Below, piece after piece: positions 25,503 to 38,552 of a stretch of DNA of 64,000 bases (position 1 is its first letter; each line of letters opens with the position of its first letter). The notes below the pieces were generated by a model, which saw nothing but the letters and a program-made list of their open reading frames with translations, searched no databases and had not been told where the DNA came from. The position numbers and the translations under genes were made by a program. This stretch comes from Chamaea fasciata (taxonomy: Eukaryota > Chordata > Aves > Passeriformes > Sylviidae): contig JARCOQ010000007.1 in the NCBI GenBank assembly GCA_029207755.1, positions 43,915,656 to 43,979,655 on the forward strand. The letters are read 5' to 3'.

Positions 25503-26313
25503 TTCAAGGAATTATTTATAGTGAATTTGTCATTGGAATTATATTTTTGGTCAAGAAACAAATTAATATGGGTCTAGTATCTTGACCACACTTTACCTCC
25601 CTATAGTTACCTCAAGAAATAGCTGCATAAATGTGAATAAAAGTGTCTGCCCCAAAGAGGGTAGGAAAACTGAAATAAAACGGTGGTATTGCAGCTCAGG
25701 AATGAGGTAAATTGCCAGCTGGTGAATGGATTTGTATTGCTACATGACCTGGCATATAGCCAAAAATTGAATTTGGTCACTTTTTTCTGTAGTGCATCAT
25801 GTAGTGCAATAAATTGAGGATGAAGATAAGTAGAAAATCTACCTGGTGTTTGTAGCTCTTCACCTGCTTATTCAGCATATCAACTGCTATTGCCATTTGT
25901 TTATTGATGTTCGTTTTTATTTTATTTTTAAATAGAAGGAATCAAAGTGGTCTTTTGATTTATCTTCCTTCCAACAGCAGCTTTAGCTTCATTTCTAAGC
26001 TTCTGACACTCATTTTTCTTAAGCTTCAGTTTTCCATTTGTACTCTATATGCTGTGCACAATAAATACCTGCATGGAGTGGGCTCTGGGAATTTTGCCAT
26101 AACCAAGTAAGCGAGGACAGAACTGCTATCTCATCCTTCCAGTCACCATACTCAATTTCTTCTTTAAAATGTGTTATAAATACCTCATAGTGCATTAAAA
26201 AAATCAATTCTAACAAGTGGAGTAGCTTGATTTAAAATGTCCAAACAGGAAAGTTAAAAATAAGGGGGAAAAAAAATTGTACCTTCTCTAAGTGTGAGCT
26301 TCAAAAAAGCTTC

Positions 26314-26315
26314 TT

Positions 26316-26347
<32 letters not shown>

Positions 26348-26355
26348 TTTTTTTT
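26314..26355. repeat. T-rich homopolymer tract (42 bp, one C)
   Basis: T14, one C (26328), then T27. No linked retroposed sequence is recognised. Confidence 0.95.
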
Positions 26356-29300
26356 GCATTCCACAATATTGCTGTTGGACATTTACCAATTAGATTAATC
26401 ACTATCTCATTTTCCCAGCTCCTTTCAGATGTATGAAACTCACCTCCCAAACTAAATTTTTACAAAAAGCTCAGGTTAAAAACAGAAGGACCAAAATTAT
26501 TGATTAACTAAACCAATGACTGTGTAATTCTCATCCTAGGATTCAGTATGATAGGGAAAAAAAATTGATGACAATAGGGACTTTTAACAGGAACAAAGAG
26601 ATGTCAGTGTCGCTACACTGCAATTAGAAAAAACATGAGTGTTAAAATGCCAAAATCCCCAGAGTTTTTGTGGCAAAAACTCAGTCCAGCCTGAAAAAAT
26701 TGTGTTTGTTAAACTCTTTGCTTCAACAGATTTCCACTCTGTTTTTAATACCAGACAGACCTAGGTTAAAGCTCACTTTGCTACACTGACAGGGTTGCAG
26801 CTGTGACTTTGCAGTGTGCAGCTTCAGGATGCCCTGTGAGACAGAAAATCCCAGAGCACATGGTTATGAGACAACAAATCACTCAAGGGACCTCCCTGTT
26901 GTACCTGTGCTTACATTACTAGTCCCACGCAAGAAAAAGGGAACACTAGCAAAAAAGTTTTGTCAGGATGAAATTATTTTTGCCATGTGGCTTTTATTTC
27001 AGAGAGGGTATCAATACACAATGGAATATTGAATTCATTATACACACACTTCACCTTTGCAATAATGCATCCTATATTTAAAAAAAAAAAAAAAATAAAA
27101 AGGTAAAACACCTTACCAATTTATCCCACAAGAATGGCATCAGTCTTTTTTTCGGTAACAATAATGAAGTTTTGCCACTTTTTGTTTCCAAAAAAGCCCC
27201 CAAATTTTTCTTTTGAAAATTCTCAAAAAAAAATAATTTTAGAATAAAACATGTTTATTTTGAAGGTTGTCTTCTCAGTGTAGCTCTGCAAAGTTATCCC
27301 TAGTTACAATTTTGACTACCATCTCTAAGGTATCAGTGAAAAACAGGAAACAAAAAAAGAAAATTTTTTCCAACTCCTTTAAATTCAGAAGCAGTAACTA
27401 CTATGAGTTTCTACACTGCAAGAATTATGTTTGCTTGGTAACTAGTAGTACAGCAATCATGGTTATAGTTAGAGACCTTTAATGACAGAGTTTATTTTTA
27501 AAAAAAAATAAAGAGGGGGATAAAAAAGAAGAGAAATATAGCTGAGTTGGAATCTGCTAAGATTTTAACAGTTGGGTGAATTCCCCACCCCTTTCAATAT
27601 CATCCATGGGATGGGAAAAATGCACATTTTCTGTGTCCTTCAGTCTGACAAGCACAAAAAGTGTTGCTTTTAAATGACTGCTTGGCAATTTGCATGATGG
27701 AGGTTGGAACTGCCTCTCTGAAATTCAGCGAAGTACTTACAAAATTGCTTTAGGAGTAGGCATAAGAGAAAATGGAAGGTTAAAAGAAGAGAGAGTATAA
27801 TGTGTTCCAAGCTCTTTTTACATTTATTCTCTGCTCAGAAATTTGTTCTTTCTATATCAAAGACATAACATTTCTGACTCACAACATTGCACAAATATAG
27901 CCAAACAAATAAGCATTTTACACAGTCTTGCAAAAACTGCCTTCAACAAACAATAGTAATCTTAAAGGGCAGGAGGAAATCTGTGACACTTTCCTAAGGT
28001 AAATACTACTTAATAGAAAATATTTTCACCTTAAAAACTATAAAAACTGTCACTCACATCTCCTGCTATGCCTTTTTGATTACAGTAAGAAGACATTTAG
28101 GTCAGATTCAGCTAACATGAATTAACCAGATGGAATGAAGCCGAATTTTACTAAATGGCTAGGCAATAATACCTTTTGCAGACATACTCTTTAGGCAGAA
28201 GAGACCCAGCCAATACAGTGTTTACTGCTAGTAATTTCTGAACAATTTCAAAGTGATGCTGATGCTGGGATGCAACAGAGGTGTCAGAAATGGGAACAGC
28301 ACCGGGTTGAAATTTGGCTTGTGTACTGTTAGGCACTAGGGATGTCCTCAGGCAAAGCAAGAAGTTTCCTGGGGCAACAGCATGATGAGATTTTGATGGC
28401 AAAATCTGCAAAAGTGGCAGAGCAGCTTCTGCAGACAGCAGCCTCCCAGGAATAGCAATGTTCTGCATCAGCAGTCCTTGGCTATGGCCCCTGGTTTTGC
28501 ATATCCAACGTTATCCTTTTATCACCTCTAAAGCACTCTTGTTAAGGTAAACATCCATTTGAATATAAGTCTATCCTTGCAGAGGGATTACAGTATGGCC
28601 CTGTACCCCCCATCTACCTCTCTAAAACCAGAGATGCTGTTATTTTTCCGGAAATCACAAAAGCTGGGACACAGACACGTGTTCATTTCAGGGGCTGTTG
28701 TGCTTTGTCTATCTCAGAACACTGATTTTTTTGGGGAAAAATTCTTCCTAAAGCACCTTTTGAGATTTGGAAAAGAAAACCAGTGAGAAGAGAGAAAATG
28801 GATTGAGCGCAGAGTAAGAATCTTGATTTTGAGAAACTGGGAGCATGAATAAATGGCATATGTCAGTAAATATAATGTCCAGTGCTATTACTATGCTGGC
28901 AAATTATTATTGTAATCTCTCCTCATAGGCTAAAAACCAGGCAAAACTTCTTTCTAGTATCTGTTTAAAAAAGAGAAAAGTCTTCTCTATATTAAGGAAG
29001 AAGATATGTATAAATTCTGGATAGTTTCTACCTAAATGGATCTGTTTCATTAATATGATGCATTTCTCAGTGTTTGATTTATTTTGAAACAACATTAATC
29101 CATTGTTTAAATTGATCAACCATTACTTACTGTGGCTGGTTTCAAAGCTGACATTTCTGCTTTAAAAAACATTTATATTGTATAAAGGGGTTACTTCTCA
29201 GAATATCAGGCATAAAAATGAAAATGGAATAACCAAAAGGCAATGTTGGTGATTATTCAAAATTTTTGTTTCATCAGTCATTTACTGTGAATTCTATATT

Positions 29301-29400
29301 ATTTCCTGATTAGAAGAATTAATAACCCTGGACTGGATATTTATACAGTTGAAAGTGTAAACTTAGGGAGCCTCTTCAGAAGGGTTTGTGAAGGCCTGTT

Positions 29401-30235
29401 ACCAAGGAAGCACTTAGGTGCGTGAGAATTGGGTCCCCAATACTTGAGAGTCCTGAGATGAGTTATTTTGTCATCATACACCTCACAGGCATCAACTTCT
29501 TCACTTCTAACCTATGCTGGTGCTCAGTATTGTTACTGGATTTGTCATTGAATACACTCGGTCAAAGCACTTGCCCAGGGCAGAGAAGACCTGTGCATCC
29601 GTTGGGAAGTAAACTGTCTTGACAGTAAGGCTGATTCTTGCAAAAGGAAGAAAGACTCCTGAAAGAAAAGCTGCAAACAAGGGAACTCATCTTGTAGCCA
29701 ATTGCCCAACAGTATTAGTTATGGCCTCTCTTGAGTTCCCCAGTCTTGATTTCTTGCCTTTTATCTTCAGTGAGAGCACACCCCTCTTGCTCTCAGAACA
29801 AAACATGTTGAGTGGGAAAAATAGTCTCCTGGGAGGACATCTGGGAGTGCAAACCCAGCCAAGCTAACAATGAGCTTCCTGATTTCTGTATGAGTAAGTT
29901 ATTTGGGCTGTCACATGCAAGTGATCTTATTCACTCTAGTGACAGACTTTGGACAGTGAAGGGATGCCTTCAAGCTGTAGGTCCAGGTTCAGATAGAAGC
30001 ACTTGTAACCCTAACCTGAATGCATCAGGTCCAGAGAGATTTCAAACACAGTGCTTGCCTAAACAGCTGACTGTAAAATGTAAACAGGTTCACACTCAGA
30101 GGTGTCCTTCTTTTGAGTTCCAGCCAGAAGTTATTCACCTCTGCCAATGTGCTCACAGCAGCTTACTCAAATACAGGGCTGGGCTGTGTTCAAAGGGATG
30201 GAAAATTTGTGTTCCTGTGAAGAGCTTTTAGGCAT
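29401..30235 (+). other. GC-richer patch with three overlapping plus-strand ORFs, identity unknown
   Basis: Three plus-strand open frames overlap end to start: 29422-29622 (66 codons), 29619-29867 (82 codons) and 29812-30231 (139 codons). The last is one of the longest in the window. I recognise no domain, transmembrane segment, signal peptide or repeat in the translations. Local base composition is closer to balanced than in the flanks, which lowers stop-codon density, so chance is a sufficient explanation. It could be a decayed, frameshifted coding relic or an unrecognised transposon, but nothing in the sequence proves this. Confidence 0.25.
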
Positions 30236-31631
30236 CTGAGTCCTTAACTGGATAGTGCAAAAAGTACTATTTGGCATGGTTAGGGATTATTAGGTCCAGG
30301 ATCTTTCCTAATATCTTTTATTGAAAAAAGAGAATATACTCCTGATTTAGAAAAGTAGACAACACCTCCAAACATACTCACATCTCCCACTGAAGATACA
30401 CTTCCACCATTAATGTCTTGCAAGTGATTCCAGTAATACTCTAGATCCCTTTTAAATCTCTCTGCTGGTAGGTTGCCATAACTCAAGCTTTAAATTATTA
30501 TAATGTTATGCAAATGATAATGACTTGTAGTTCCAAGCTACTACAAATAGATGGCAGTAGGAATTTGTGAATGCTCCGTTTTTGGCACCTAGACTTACCT
30601 ATTTCTTCATTAATTTTGATGTTTTGTCAATATTTTTCTAATAGGTGTACACATATCTGCATTTCCAAGCTAATTAAGGAATTGTTAATTTTTTCTAATT
30701 TTAACAACAAAATGGAGATGAATAAAAGTCCTACCAAAATTTTGAAATTCTTTTATGAAAGAATAACTAGTCTCTTGCCAGGAAAGGATGCAGAAGTATA
30801 TCTGAGTTTCATCTGGTGTGATATTTTAAAAATTTTATTTCTTGAGCAAGAATCTGCAGGAGCTGTATAATTCACTCCATTTTGCATGGGCCAATATCAG
30901 AGAGTATTATTTGCTAGTAACTATGGATCCACAATATGAAAATTTATGTTTGCATAGAGTTCATATTCTATTTTGCAAGGGAAAATATATACAAGTGTGA
31001 ATCTATAAAATATATTAAGCTTTTATTCTTTAATTATTTAAAATATAGTTTGTGAATCTAGGTGTGAACTTTTAAAGAACTGAAACATTTCCTGCCCAAT
31101 ATTACTTAAATGAATTGTGAGCCTCTATGTTGTCCAGATTTGGTTTTATGTGACAATTGTCTTTCTGTTTACAAAGGAACAGACAGTCTTTTCCCATGAG
31201 GGGGCGTGTTTCTGGTAACTGGAGGACACATTTGCCATCTAATTAGGTGTAGATTCATCTTTCTGTTCTCTCTTTTCACAACTGCAATTATTTTGACTTG
31301 TAATTATTGCTGTCTAAAGCATCAGGATCTATAAAATCAGAACCTTGTGAGACCTTTGTGAATCTATGAGTTACATTTCTGTTAGACAATTACTATTTAC
31401 AGTAAATCTAAATATTTCCTGTATTAAAAAAAAAAATCTTCACATAGTCTACAACAATCTTTACAATTCAATATTTTCTGAGGCTGATTTTTACATAACA
31501 TATAAATATGAAAAAGAATTTGTGGATAGGTGTAGTTTAAATTCATTTAATAGTAGTTTTAATCTGCACATGTGCAGCATTTTGGGTCATAGGTTAGCTC
31601 TTTGGAGTACAAAGGGTAGCTTAGATGGAGC

Positions 31632-31696
31632 TACTTTCTAACATTAACAATGTCAAAAATTTACTTTCTAACATTAACAATGTCAAAAATTTACTT
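31632..31696. repeat. Perfect 30-bp tandem duplication
   Basis: Two identical 30-bp units beginning tactttctaacatt and ending gtcaaaaattt, at 31632-31661 and 31662-31691, followed by five bases of a third copy. It resembles the 43-bp duplication near 10.2 kb in being recent and exact. Confidence 0.95.
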
Positions 31697-34600
31697 GTGT
31701 TCATAAATCTTTCATTTCAGTATTTGTTTGCTGCTAAGTTCCAGAAGTTCTCATTTCCATCAATACTTTTGTGTTTGACAGCTGGTGTTTGAGTATACAA
31801 TTAGGAAGTGTTGTGCTGGAAAGTTGGCAAATTGTGGACAAGTGGAGAGAAATGAAATTTTAAGACTTTGTTGCCAGGTTTTTATATTGATTGCAGGTTT
31901 TATACATATGAATATGTACACAGAATATGGAAGCAGACAATACAATCCAAGCCATTTAAAGATATTGTAAACTAAACAACCTCAGCTTGAAGCATGTTTT
32001 CCAGCATTATTTGAGTTTGAATTTAACAAGCCCATTTCTGTGAAGTTCAAATTTAAGTTACTAATGAGACTCAGGGAGTAAAATTGTGAGATTCAGCCCT
32101 CACTGTAATGGCAAGCTTTTGATATCCAAAAGGGAGAAAGTAGCTCACTATTGTCCTGTTAGGTGTGTTCCCCTGCGCCAGCATGAAGAACCTGACATAC
32201 TTCAACGTAAAAAAAAATATCAGAGTGATGTTCACTTGTGATTTTTTTATTTTTTTGAGTAATCATAGCATAATCTTGTATTATTAGTGTCATTTTTTAT
32301 CATATGTATTATAAAACTCTGAATTAGGTATTTGAAAATCAGGTCATTTAAAGATAATGACTTTTCTTTTATAACATTTCCAGTCCTTTACTTTCTGAAA
32401 CAATGATAGACAGGAAATTATTTTATAATTAAGGTACCTCCTATTGGATATAAATCTAACCAGTTTATATTCATCAGAATCTTTACACTGATCATTCTCC
32501 AAGAGACAAACACATCTCCTTGTAGGAATATAGCTTGTATTTTCTGTTTTCAATGAGATTATCCAAGTATATTTTTTTTATTCTTATCATATAAAAGCAA
32601 TAATTCCAGTATTTTCACAAAGTTTGATCTTACTTGGGAGAGGGAAAGGAAATTTGTTCAGCCACCTGCCTTCCACATTTGCATTCCTTTGCAAAGGACA
32701 AGAACTGTCTGTTCTGCTTTAGGAAAACTCTGCTGTTCTGTTCCCTCCATTACTTATTCCTCCTCAGTGCAGTTCCTCCTCCTGAAAAGGTGGGAGGACC
32801 TTGCAACTTCACTGCTCAGGCATCAAGAAGATACTGAAGCATGCCAAAAGAATCAGGAGGACAGAATATAAAGGTAAAATTAAGTGAGGAGGAGGATCTG
32901 CTTTGCCACTTTCATGTGAAAGTAGAGAGTTGGGACAGAACTGATGCACCACCTGACAGTATATGATTTGTTTGAAGTTTGGGTGGGTAGAAGAGCTCTC
33001 TGAACAAGAAATGAATATTTGCATGAGTAAGGCCTATGAAAGAGACAGGATTATCTTAATTTAAAAATCTGTGGAAAACAGCAACATCAGTTTTCAGAGC
33101 AGCACATTGCATATAACTCAGGCACATACAAAAACTCTAAAATATAATCCTTGCAGGGAAAAAAAATCCAAACAAAAAATCCACCAGCCAAATGGGTTTT
33201 TGTTATTCAGGAGTCTTTACTTTTGTGGATAAAACAACAGAAAAATTATATGCATTTCCGTTGACCTCAGCATTTCTGGAAACAATTATTTTAATAAAGG
33301 AACAGTTTGAGTCTACATATGAGAGCACTTTAACATGATAATCTGGCATGTACTCCTGGAATCAATGATTACATAATGAAGTCTATATAACTTCTATAAA
33401 ATACATAGTGGGAAAACTGGTAATTTACTTTTTTCATGCATATTTTTAATTGTTGTGTTTGAAAATGTGAGCCAAACTTTCAGAAAAGAGATTAAATCAA
33501 TGTAAAGCTAGTACCAATAGTACCAATCTCTGTAATCCATCCAGCTGTCTGGTTGGTTTTCTCACACACAAATTCAGGTTGTGCAGTGCATTGCTCCACA
33601 GAAGTGATGAAGAGACTGATGACCTGTAAAATATGCTGTCCATTTTATATAAAGGAGGTGATAACAATAGGAAAGGGCAGTAACAATAAAAAAGAAACAA
33701 CAGCCTTTAAAACTTTATTAACCTAAAATCTTTCATCAGTTAGTAATTCCCTATAAAGAATTGTAAAAGTGTTCAAATAATGTTTCTGATGTAAGAAAAC
33801 CAGTTTTATTTAGACAAAATAATTATTTTTAAAAGCTTTTAAATCTGAAAACTTATAGTTTTTTTAATAACAAGAAAAAGAGATTCTTACAGATAATATA
33901 ATTTCTCTATTAAATAAACCAATCTATTTACTCAAGCAGATTTATAAGTTAGATCTCACACTGCCAGTAACTGATCATAAAATAAAAGAAATTATATTTT
34001 ACCAGTCAGCAGCAAAATGAAAAATGAATGATTTTGTGGCATGTATAAAGGATGAATAACAAGATGGGTGGCACAGAGGAATTAAATCTGTGAGGAGAAT
34101 AACATGTATATCCCAATATCATATTATCTCATTACTATATATATTTATATGTTTTTGTCCATCCTGATTTTTCCATTTACACCCATGCATTTTTCCCAAT
34201 TTATCTTGCAAAAATACAACTAAGGAAACAAGCAATACAATTATTAAGGCCAAGTGCTACTTTCATACTTAATTCTGTTATCTGTGTGTCTGTATTTTGA
34301 GCTTGTTTGTGATCTTACTAGAGGAGAGCAATCTTGAATACCTTGCTGGCCTTCTCATGCTGCAGTCACCAAAAACTTTAAGCCTCTGTAGAATATGTCA
34401 ATGAATAAAACATATTTATGCAACAAGAAGATAAATGATCCACTGATATCCTGTTTTCCATAGACTGATAAAGTACATGGGCTGCCTGAAGGGTCAGGGA
34501 GGAATGGTTAAATAATGTGTCCTGTGAATGTGTCATTATCCAGAAAAACATTAAAAGAGCATTACAGCTGTTTCAGGAAATTCACAGTTCAGGGTGAAAT

Positions 34601-35074
34601 GTACCATATGTCCATCAATACCTAGGCACAACAGGGTGCATTAAGAAAATTATTTAGGTGGTTCCCCATTGTGCCAAGGCTTTTGAAGACATATGGTACT
34701 TTTCACCCTTGACTAACATTTCCCCTCATTCATTGTTTTCTGTAGCCACCTTAAACATTTTTGAGTGTGATTTTCATTTCCAGTTATATGTGTATGTGCG
34801 AATGAACATGTGCTTGAGCAAGACAGGGAGAGGCAGTTTCTTAGATGACTTCCTTAGAAGTCTTCTTTCTCTATTCTTATAGATTAAAAGATTGTGTGCC
34901 AAATTTGGAAATTCTCATTGCTTCACAGACTGGGAACAAGTGAATTTCTGACACTGTACACAAGATAGAAACAAAAATAAGTCTTAGCCTTAAACCAGAG
35001 AATGAAAATAGAACACTAAAATCCATGTTCATGACTGGAAGAAAAGATAATAGAAATTCCAATAATAGGAGCAG

Positions 35075-35106
35075 TAATAGTACCAGTACCAGTACTAGTA
35101 CTAGAA
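35075..35106. repeat. Imperfect (GTACCA/GTACTA)n patch
   Basis: Around 35055-35150 the sequence is built of degenerate triplets. Its clearest part is a run of agtacc/agtact hexamers at about 35075-35106. Confidence 0.7.
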
Positions 35107-35814
35107 CACTGATAGGAGCATAAGCAGCAACACTAGCAGTAAGAGTAACACCATATAAGACATGGATATTTTTAGCAATCGACTGTAACTAGCTACCTAA
35201 ATACATTTTTAAAGAAACATAATTCTCTCTTTAAAAAGTGCATGCCAATTGTGTTCTATATAACCTCATTTGAAAAATTACTGATTTCTAAAGTCCCATG
35301 TCGGGGAACACAACCTCTCTATCTTGTGTTCCTTGTTAATTTTCTGAAAACTGATAAACTGAATGTGTGCTAGATGCCTTTTCAATGTATAAGCAAGTAA
35401 GTTCCCTGTCAAACATTTCAAAGTTCTCTTCTATCTTAATGTTGTCCTTCTAAGTAGATGTGATATAAGATACTTATATGCACTCTAGCAGGGTGGATGA
35501 GGATATCTTGCAGAAATTTTTCCTGAAAAGTAGGGGAAAACTGTTTTGTCCAAATGAAGCCACAGAGAGTTTCAAAAGTACATTCTGAAAAGAACAGTGT
35601 TTTGTCAGTATAGCAGCACCTGGTTTCTTAAATTCCCATCATCTGTGTTCTTGACTGAGATGCTTCCTCAGCTTCTCGTCTAGAATGAATTAAGTGTATG
35701 GGAGATGGAGACAGGAAAGCTAGTATAATAATTCAGTAGGATTCCAATATAAGTTAAAAAAGTAAAGTCAGAAAAAGATGCATTACCCTCAACAGCTTTG
35801 AAGACTATGGTAAA

Positions 35815-36329
35815 GATTCTATTTCCCCAGATTTCCAGTTCTGGGTCCCTCAGTTTAGGAAGGATGTTGAGACACTTGAAAGCATCCAGAGGAGGCAACA
35901 AGGCTGGTGAGGGGCTTGGAACAGAAACCCTATGAGGAGCAACTGAGGGAGTTGGGGGTATTTAGCCTGGAGAAAAGGAGACTCAGAGGTGACCTAACCA
36001 CTCTCTACAACTCCCTGAAAGGTGGCTGTGGTCAGGCAGAGGTTGGTCTCTTTCTCCAGGCAGCAAATGACAGAACAAGAGGACACAGTCTCAAGCTGCA
36101 TCAAGGGAAATATATGTTAGATATTAGGAAAAAGTTTTTCAGGAAAAGACTGATAAAGTACTGGAATGGCCTAACTGGGGAGGTGGTGGAGTCACCATCC
36201 CTGGTTGTGTCTAAAAAAGACTGGATGAGGCACTCTGTGCCATGGTTTAGTTGAGGTGTTAGGGCTGGGTTTGACTCAATGGTCTTCAGGGTCTCTTCCA
36301 GCCTAGTCATTTTGTGAATTCTATGAAAT
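35815..36329 (+). mobile_element. CR1 LINE, 5'-truncated 3' fragment (about 515 bp)
   Basis: The block begins with the CR1 words around ccagttctgggtccctcag (35835-35853). It continues through the characteristic gagaaaaggagactcagagg segment (35970-35989) and the gaggtggtggagtcaccatc segment (36180-36199), and ends in the CR1 tail (attctatgaaat, about 36318-36329). Orientation is plus. The copy is 5' truncated, as most CR1 copies are, and moderately diverged. It still holds an open reading frame over the ORF2 C terminus (separate entry). Recognition is by recall of the family; the left boundary is approximate. Confidence 0.93.
35907..36254 (+). pseudogene. CR1 ORF2 C-terminal fragment (reverse-transcriptase ORF relic)
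   Basis: An open stretch of 115 codons inside the CR1 copy. Its translation carries the motifs found at the extreme C terminus of CR1/jockey-type ORF2: [10 protein letters not shown], then a YNSLKGG motif, [21 protein letters not shown] and EVVESPSL. In the intact element this tail follows the endonuclease and reverse-transcriptase domains, all of which are missing here. The last dozen residues depart from the family pattern before the stop, so the end is probably altered. It is not a host gene, although such fragments are often mis-annotated as hypothetical proteins. Confidence 0.8.
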
Positions 36330-37142
36330 GTAATGCAGAGACATCTGCCTGTTCACAGGGTAAGTGCTAAAGACAATGGAAATCTGATGTCCAGTATTCA
36401 TTATTTCATTTATTTCCTGCCCCAAGGAGTGAAAATTTATTCAGTTCCATGGGAAAATATTAAATGTGATATAATTTCATAAAATGGGCAATTTTGATTT
36501 TCCTCTGATGTATTTTATTCTGTTTTCATTCAAATTCCAAGTATTTAGGCTAGAGAGAAGAAAAGAATTTGCATGGATTATTCATTAAGTGGACTCTTAG
36601 AAGTTACCCAGGGGAAAGACTGAAGTTCAAGCTCTCACTATCAGAACAATACTAAAATAAACACTTAAAGATTTAATGCCAGGCTGACAGGTGGTAGCAA
36701 TGCAAACCTATTATTTGTGGAGATATCTTCAATCTAGTTTCTGCTATCTGATTTCTGTAATGAATTCTTTCTCTACTCAAATATCAGAACATCATGTCTA
36801 AGGAACTTCTTACTAGAAAAAGTGGAAGAAAACATAACACCATCACCAGACTATTTTACAAAATGAGTTGGCCTATTTTGGATGATCAGAGATAGAAATC
36901 ATAAAATCAGGACTGGAGATACACTCATTCTTTTGATCTGACAATATATAGGAAGATCAATTAATTGTTTACCAGGAAAAATGGTGACATAAATTTAAAA
37001 AATACAGCCGGAAAAATAAATAGTCCAGTACAAAAGATAATATATTTTGTCACTGGATCTGAAAAGCATGCTGACATGAATGAGAAATGGATATTTTTTG
37101 AATCTTCTGCATAATAAAAATCCAAACGACCATACACATATG

Positions 37143-37200
37143 CACACACACACACACACACACACACAAAAAAAAGAAAAAAAAAAAAGAGAGAGAGAAA
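37143..37200. repeat. Compound (CA)13 / A-rich / (GA)5 microsatellite
   Basis: Thirteen CA units (37143-37168) pass into an A-rich stretch with one G, then GA units (37188-37197) and more A. The frames across it are spurious. Confidence 0.95.
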
Positions 37201-38393
37201 AAATATTAGAAAAAAAAGTATTTATTGAATATATTTTCAGAAGAACTATATCACAAAATTTGCTGACCTACATCAGCTGCATGCGCATGCATCATGTTCT
37301 TAATTGGCCTGCTACGTATTGAAACATGTTTACTAAATTCTACAATATTTTCTCCACGCTGATTTAGCAAATTATAGTTAAAGCTAAAACAGAAGACAGA
37401 TGGGGCCTGTATCTTTCATATCCTTTGCTCCTGACATATGCTGAGCAGTGACTAAAAGCACATTAGGAAGAATGCACTGTATCTAAACACTATTTTGATA
37501 CACTAGAGATGATGTCTGAATCAAAGTTGGCACACACTTTTAAGAAATAAGCCATTATTGAGCCACACCTGACATACAGGAAAGTAAATCTTTCCTACAT
37601 ATTAGTGATTATATCACTTATTGAAAATAGTATTAAAAAGCTAAAAAAGTAACACTGTAAAAGAATCAAATGCAGTGACATAGGGTAGCTCATGTGAAAT
37701 TCATATCCATAAAGGAAACTTTTCTCAGACTGTGAAAAGTCAAGCATCTTGGACAAAGAACTGAACATGCTCACAATTGCTCTGTGTTCTCAAAGACCTA
37801 TCTTTCCCAAATACACCCATTCTACCTCTCTTCACTAATCTGTTTGACAGATCCTGTACACCACAAAATTCTGTCTTAAAGAGGTTTGGAAGTTATGAAC
37901 TTCACAAAACCCCGTTGGTAGCACCATGAAAGGGGTTTCATCTGAGGTGAGGGTAAGGGCAAACTACAGGAAAGATGTACAGAATATCTTAGGATGCTGA
38001 CAATGAGATCCGAGCCTGTAAGGAAATGTGAAGTGCTGAAGTCTACATTTCACTTCAAAACCAAAGTAGAAAGAGGCTATTTTGTTTATCCTTATTCTTT
38101 CTCACGATCAAAATTTTCTTCTCAGGTTTGAAGGAGGAAGGAAGATACCTAGCTGATTTTTTTTTTAATTTATTTCCCTCTGCTCTCATAGGGCCTCTCC
38201 TTCTGTCCTCATTAAGAGAAGAAGAATTTTCATGGAGATTTTTTAAAATCCCTCTAATTCATCAGTCTTCAAATGATTGATGCTGTATATTGGTACCAAG
38301 TGTAATGTGCTTAAATGAATGTTTCTCTATTTAGAACTTTTTGATCTTGAGTAGTAAGTCTGCTACTCAATTAAAACAAAAATAAAACTTTTG

Positions 38394-38552
38394 TTCCTTT
38401 CACTTTCCTTATTTTCTCTTCATTTTCTCCTTTCATCTTCTCTTTTCCTTTCTTCTTTTCTTTCTACTTTCCTCTTCCCTTTTCCTTTCCCTTTTTCTTC
38501 CCCTTTTTCTTTCTCTTTTGCCTTTCCTTTTCTCTTTTTCTTTCCGTCCCCT
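38394..38552. repeat. Polypyrimidine (CT-rich) tract, about 160 bp
   Basis: Nearly all bases are C or T, with only about seven purines interrupting, and the motifs are irregular mixtures of CTTT, CCTTT and CTTTT. The two ORFs read across it (Phe/Ser/Leu-rich on plus, Lys/Glu-rich on minus) are low-complexity artefacts. Long homopyrimidine-homopurine tracts can adopt triplex (H-DNA) structures; that is general knowledge, not shown here. Confidence 0.93.

Larger units (their letters stand above)
24210..29400. other. Non-coding stretch rich in simple repeats
   Basis: Holds (AAC)n, A30/(AT)20, a T-rich tract and a short A run at 27078-27095. A minus-strand ORF of 105 codons (28151-28468) sits in a locally GC-richer patch but shows no domain, signal peptide or similarity that I can name. 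No gene is called. Confidence 0.55.
30236..35814. other. AT-rich non-coding stretch, no gene recognised
   Basis: Apart from the 30-bp tandem duplication at 31632-31696 and a degenerate triplet/hexamer patch at 35075-35106, I see only unrecognised AT-rich sequence. ORFs are all under 100 codons and lack recognisable features. Confidence 0.55.

Noticed and set aside
28151..28468. 105-codon minus-strand ORF in a GC-richer patch
   Set aside because: No recognisable domain, no partner exons with convincing splice sites, and length is within chance expectation.
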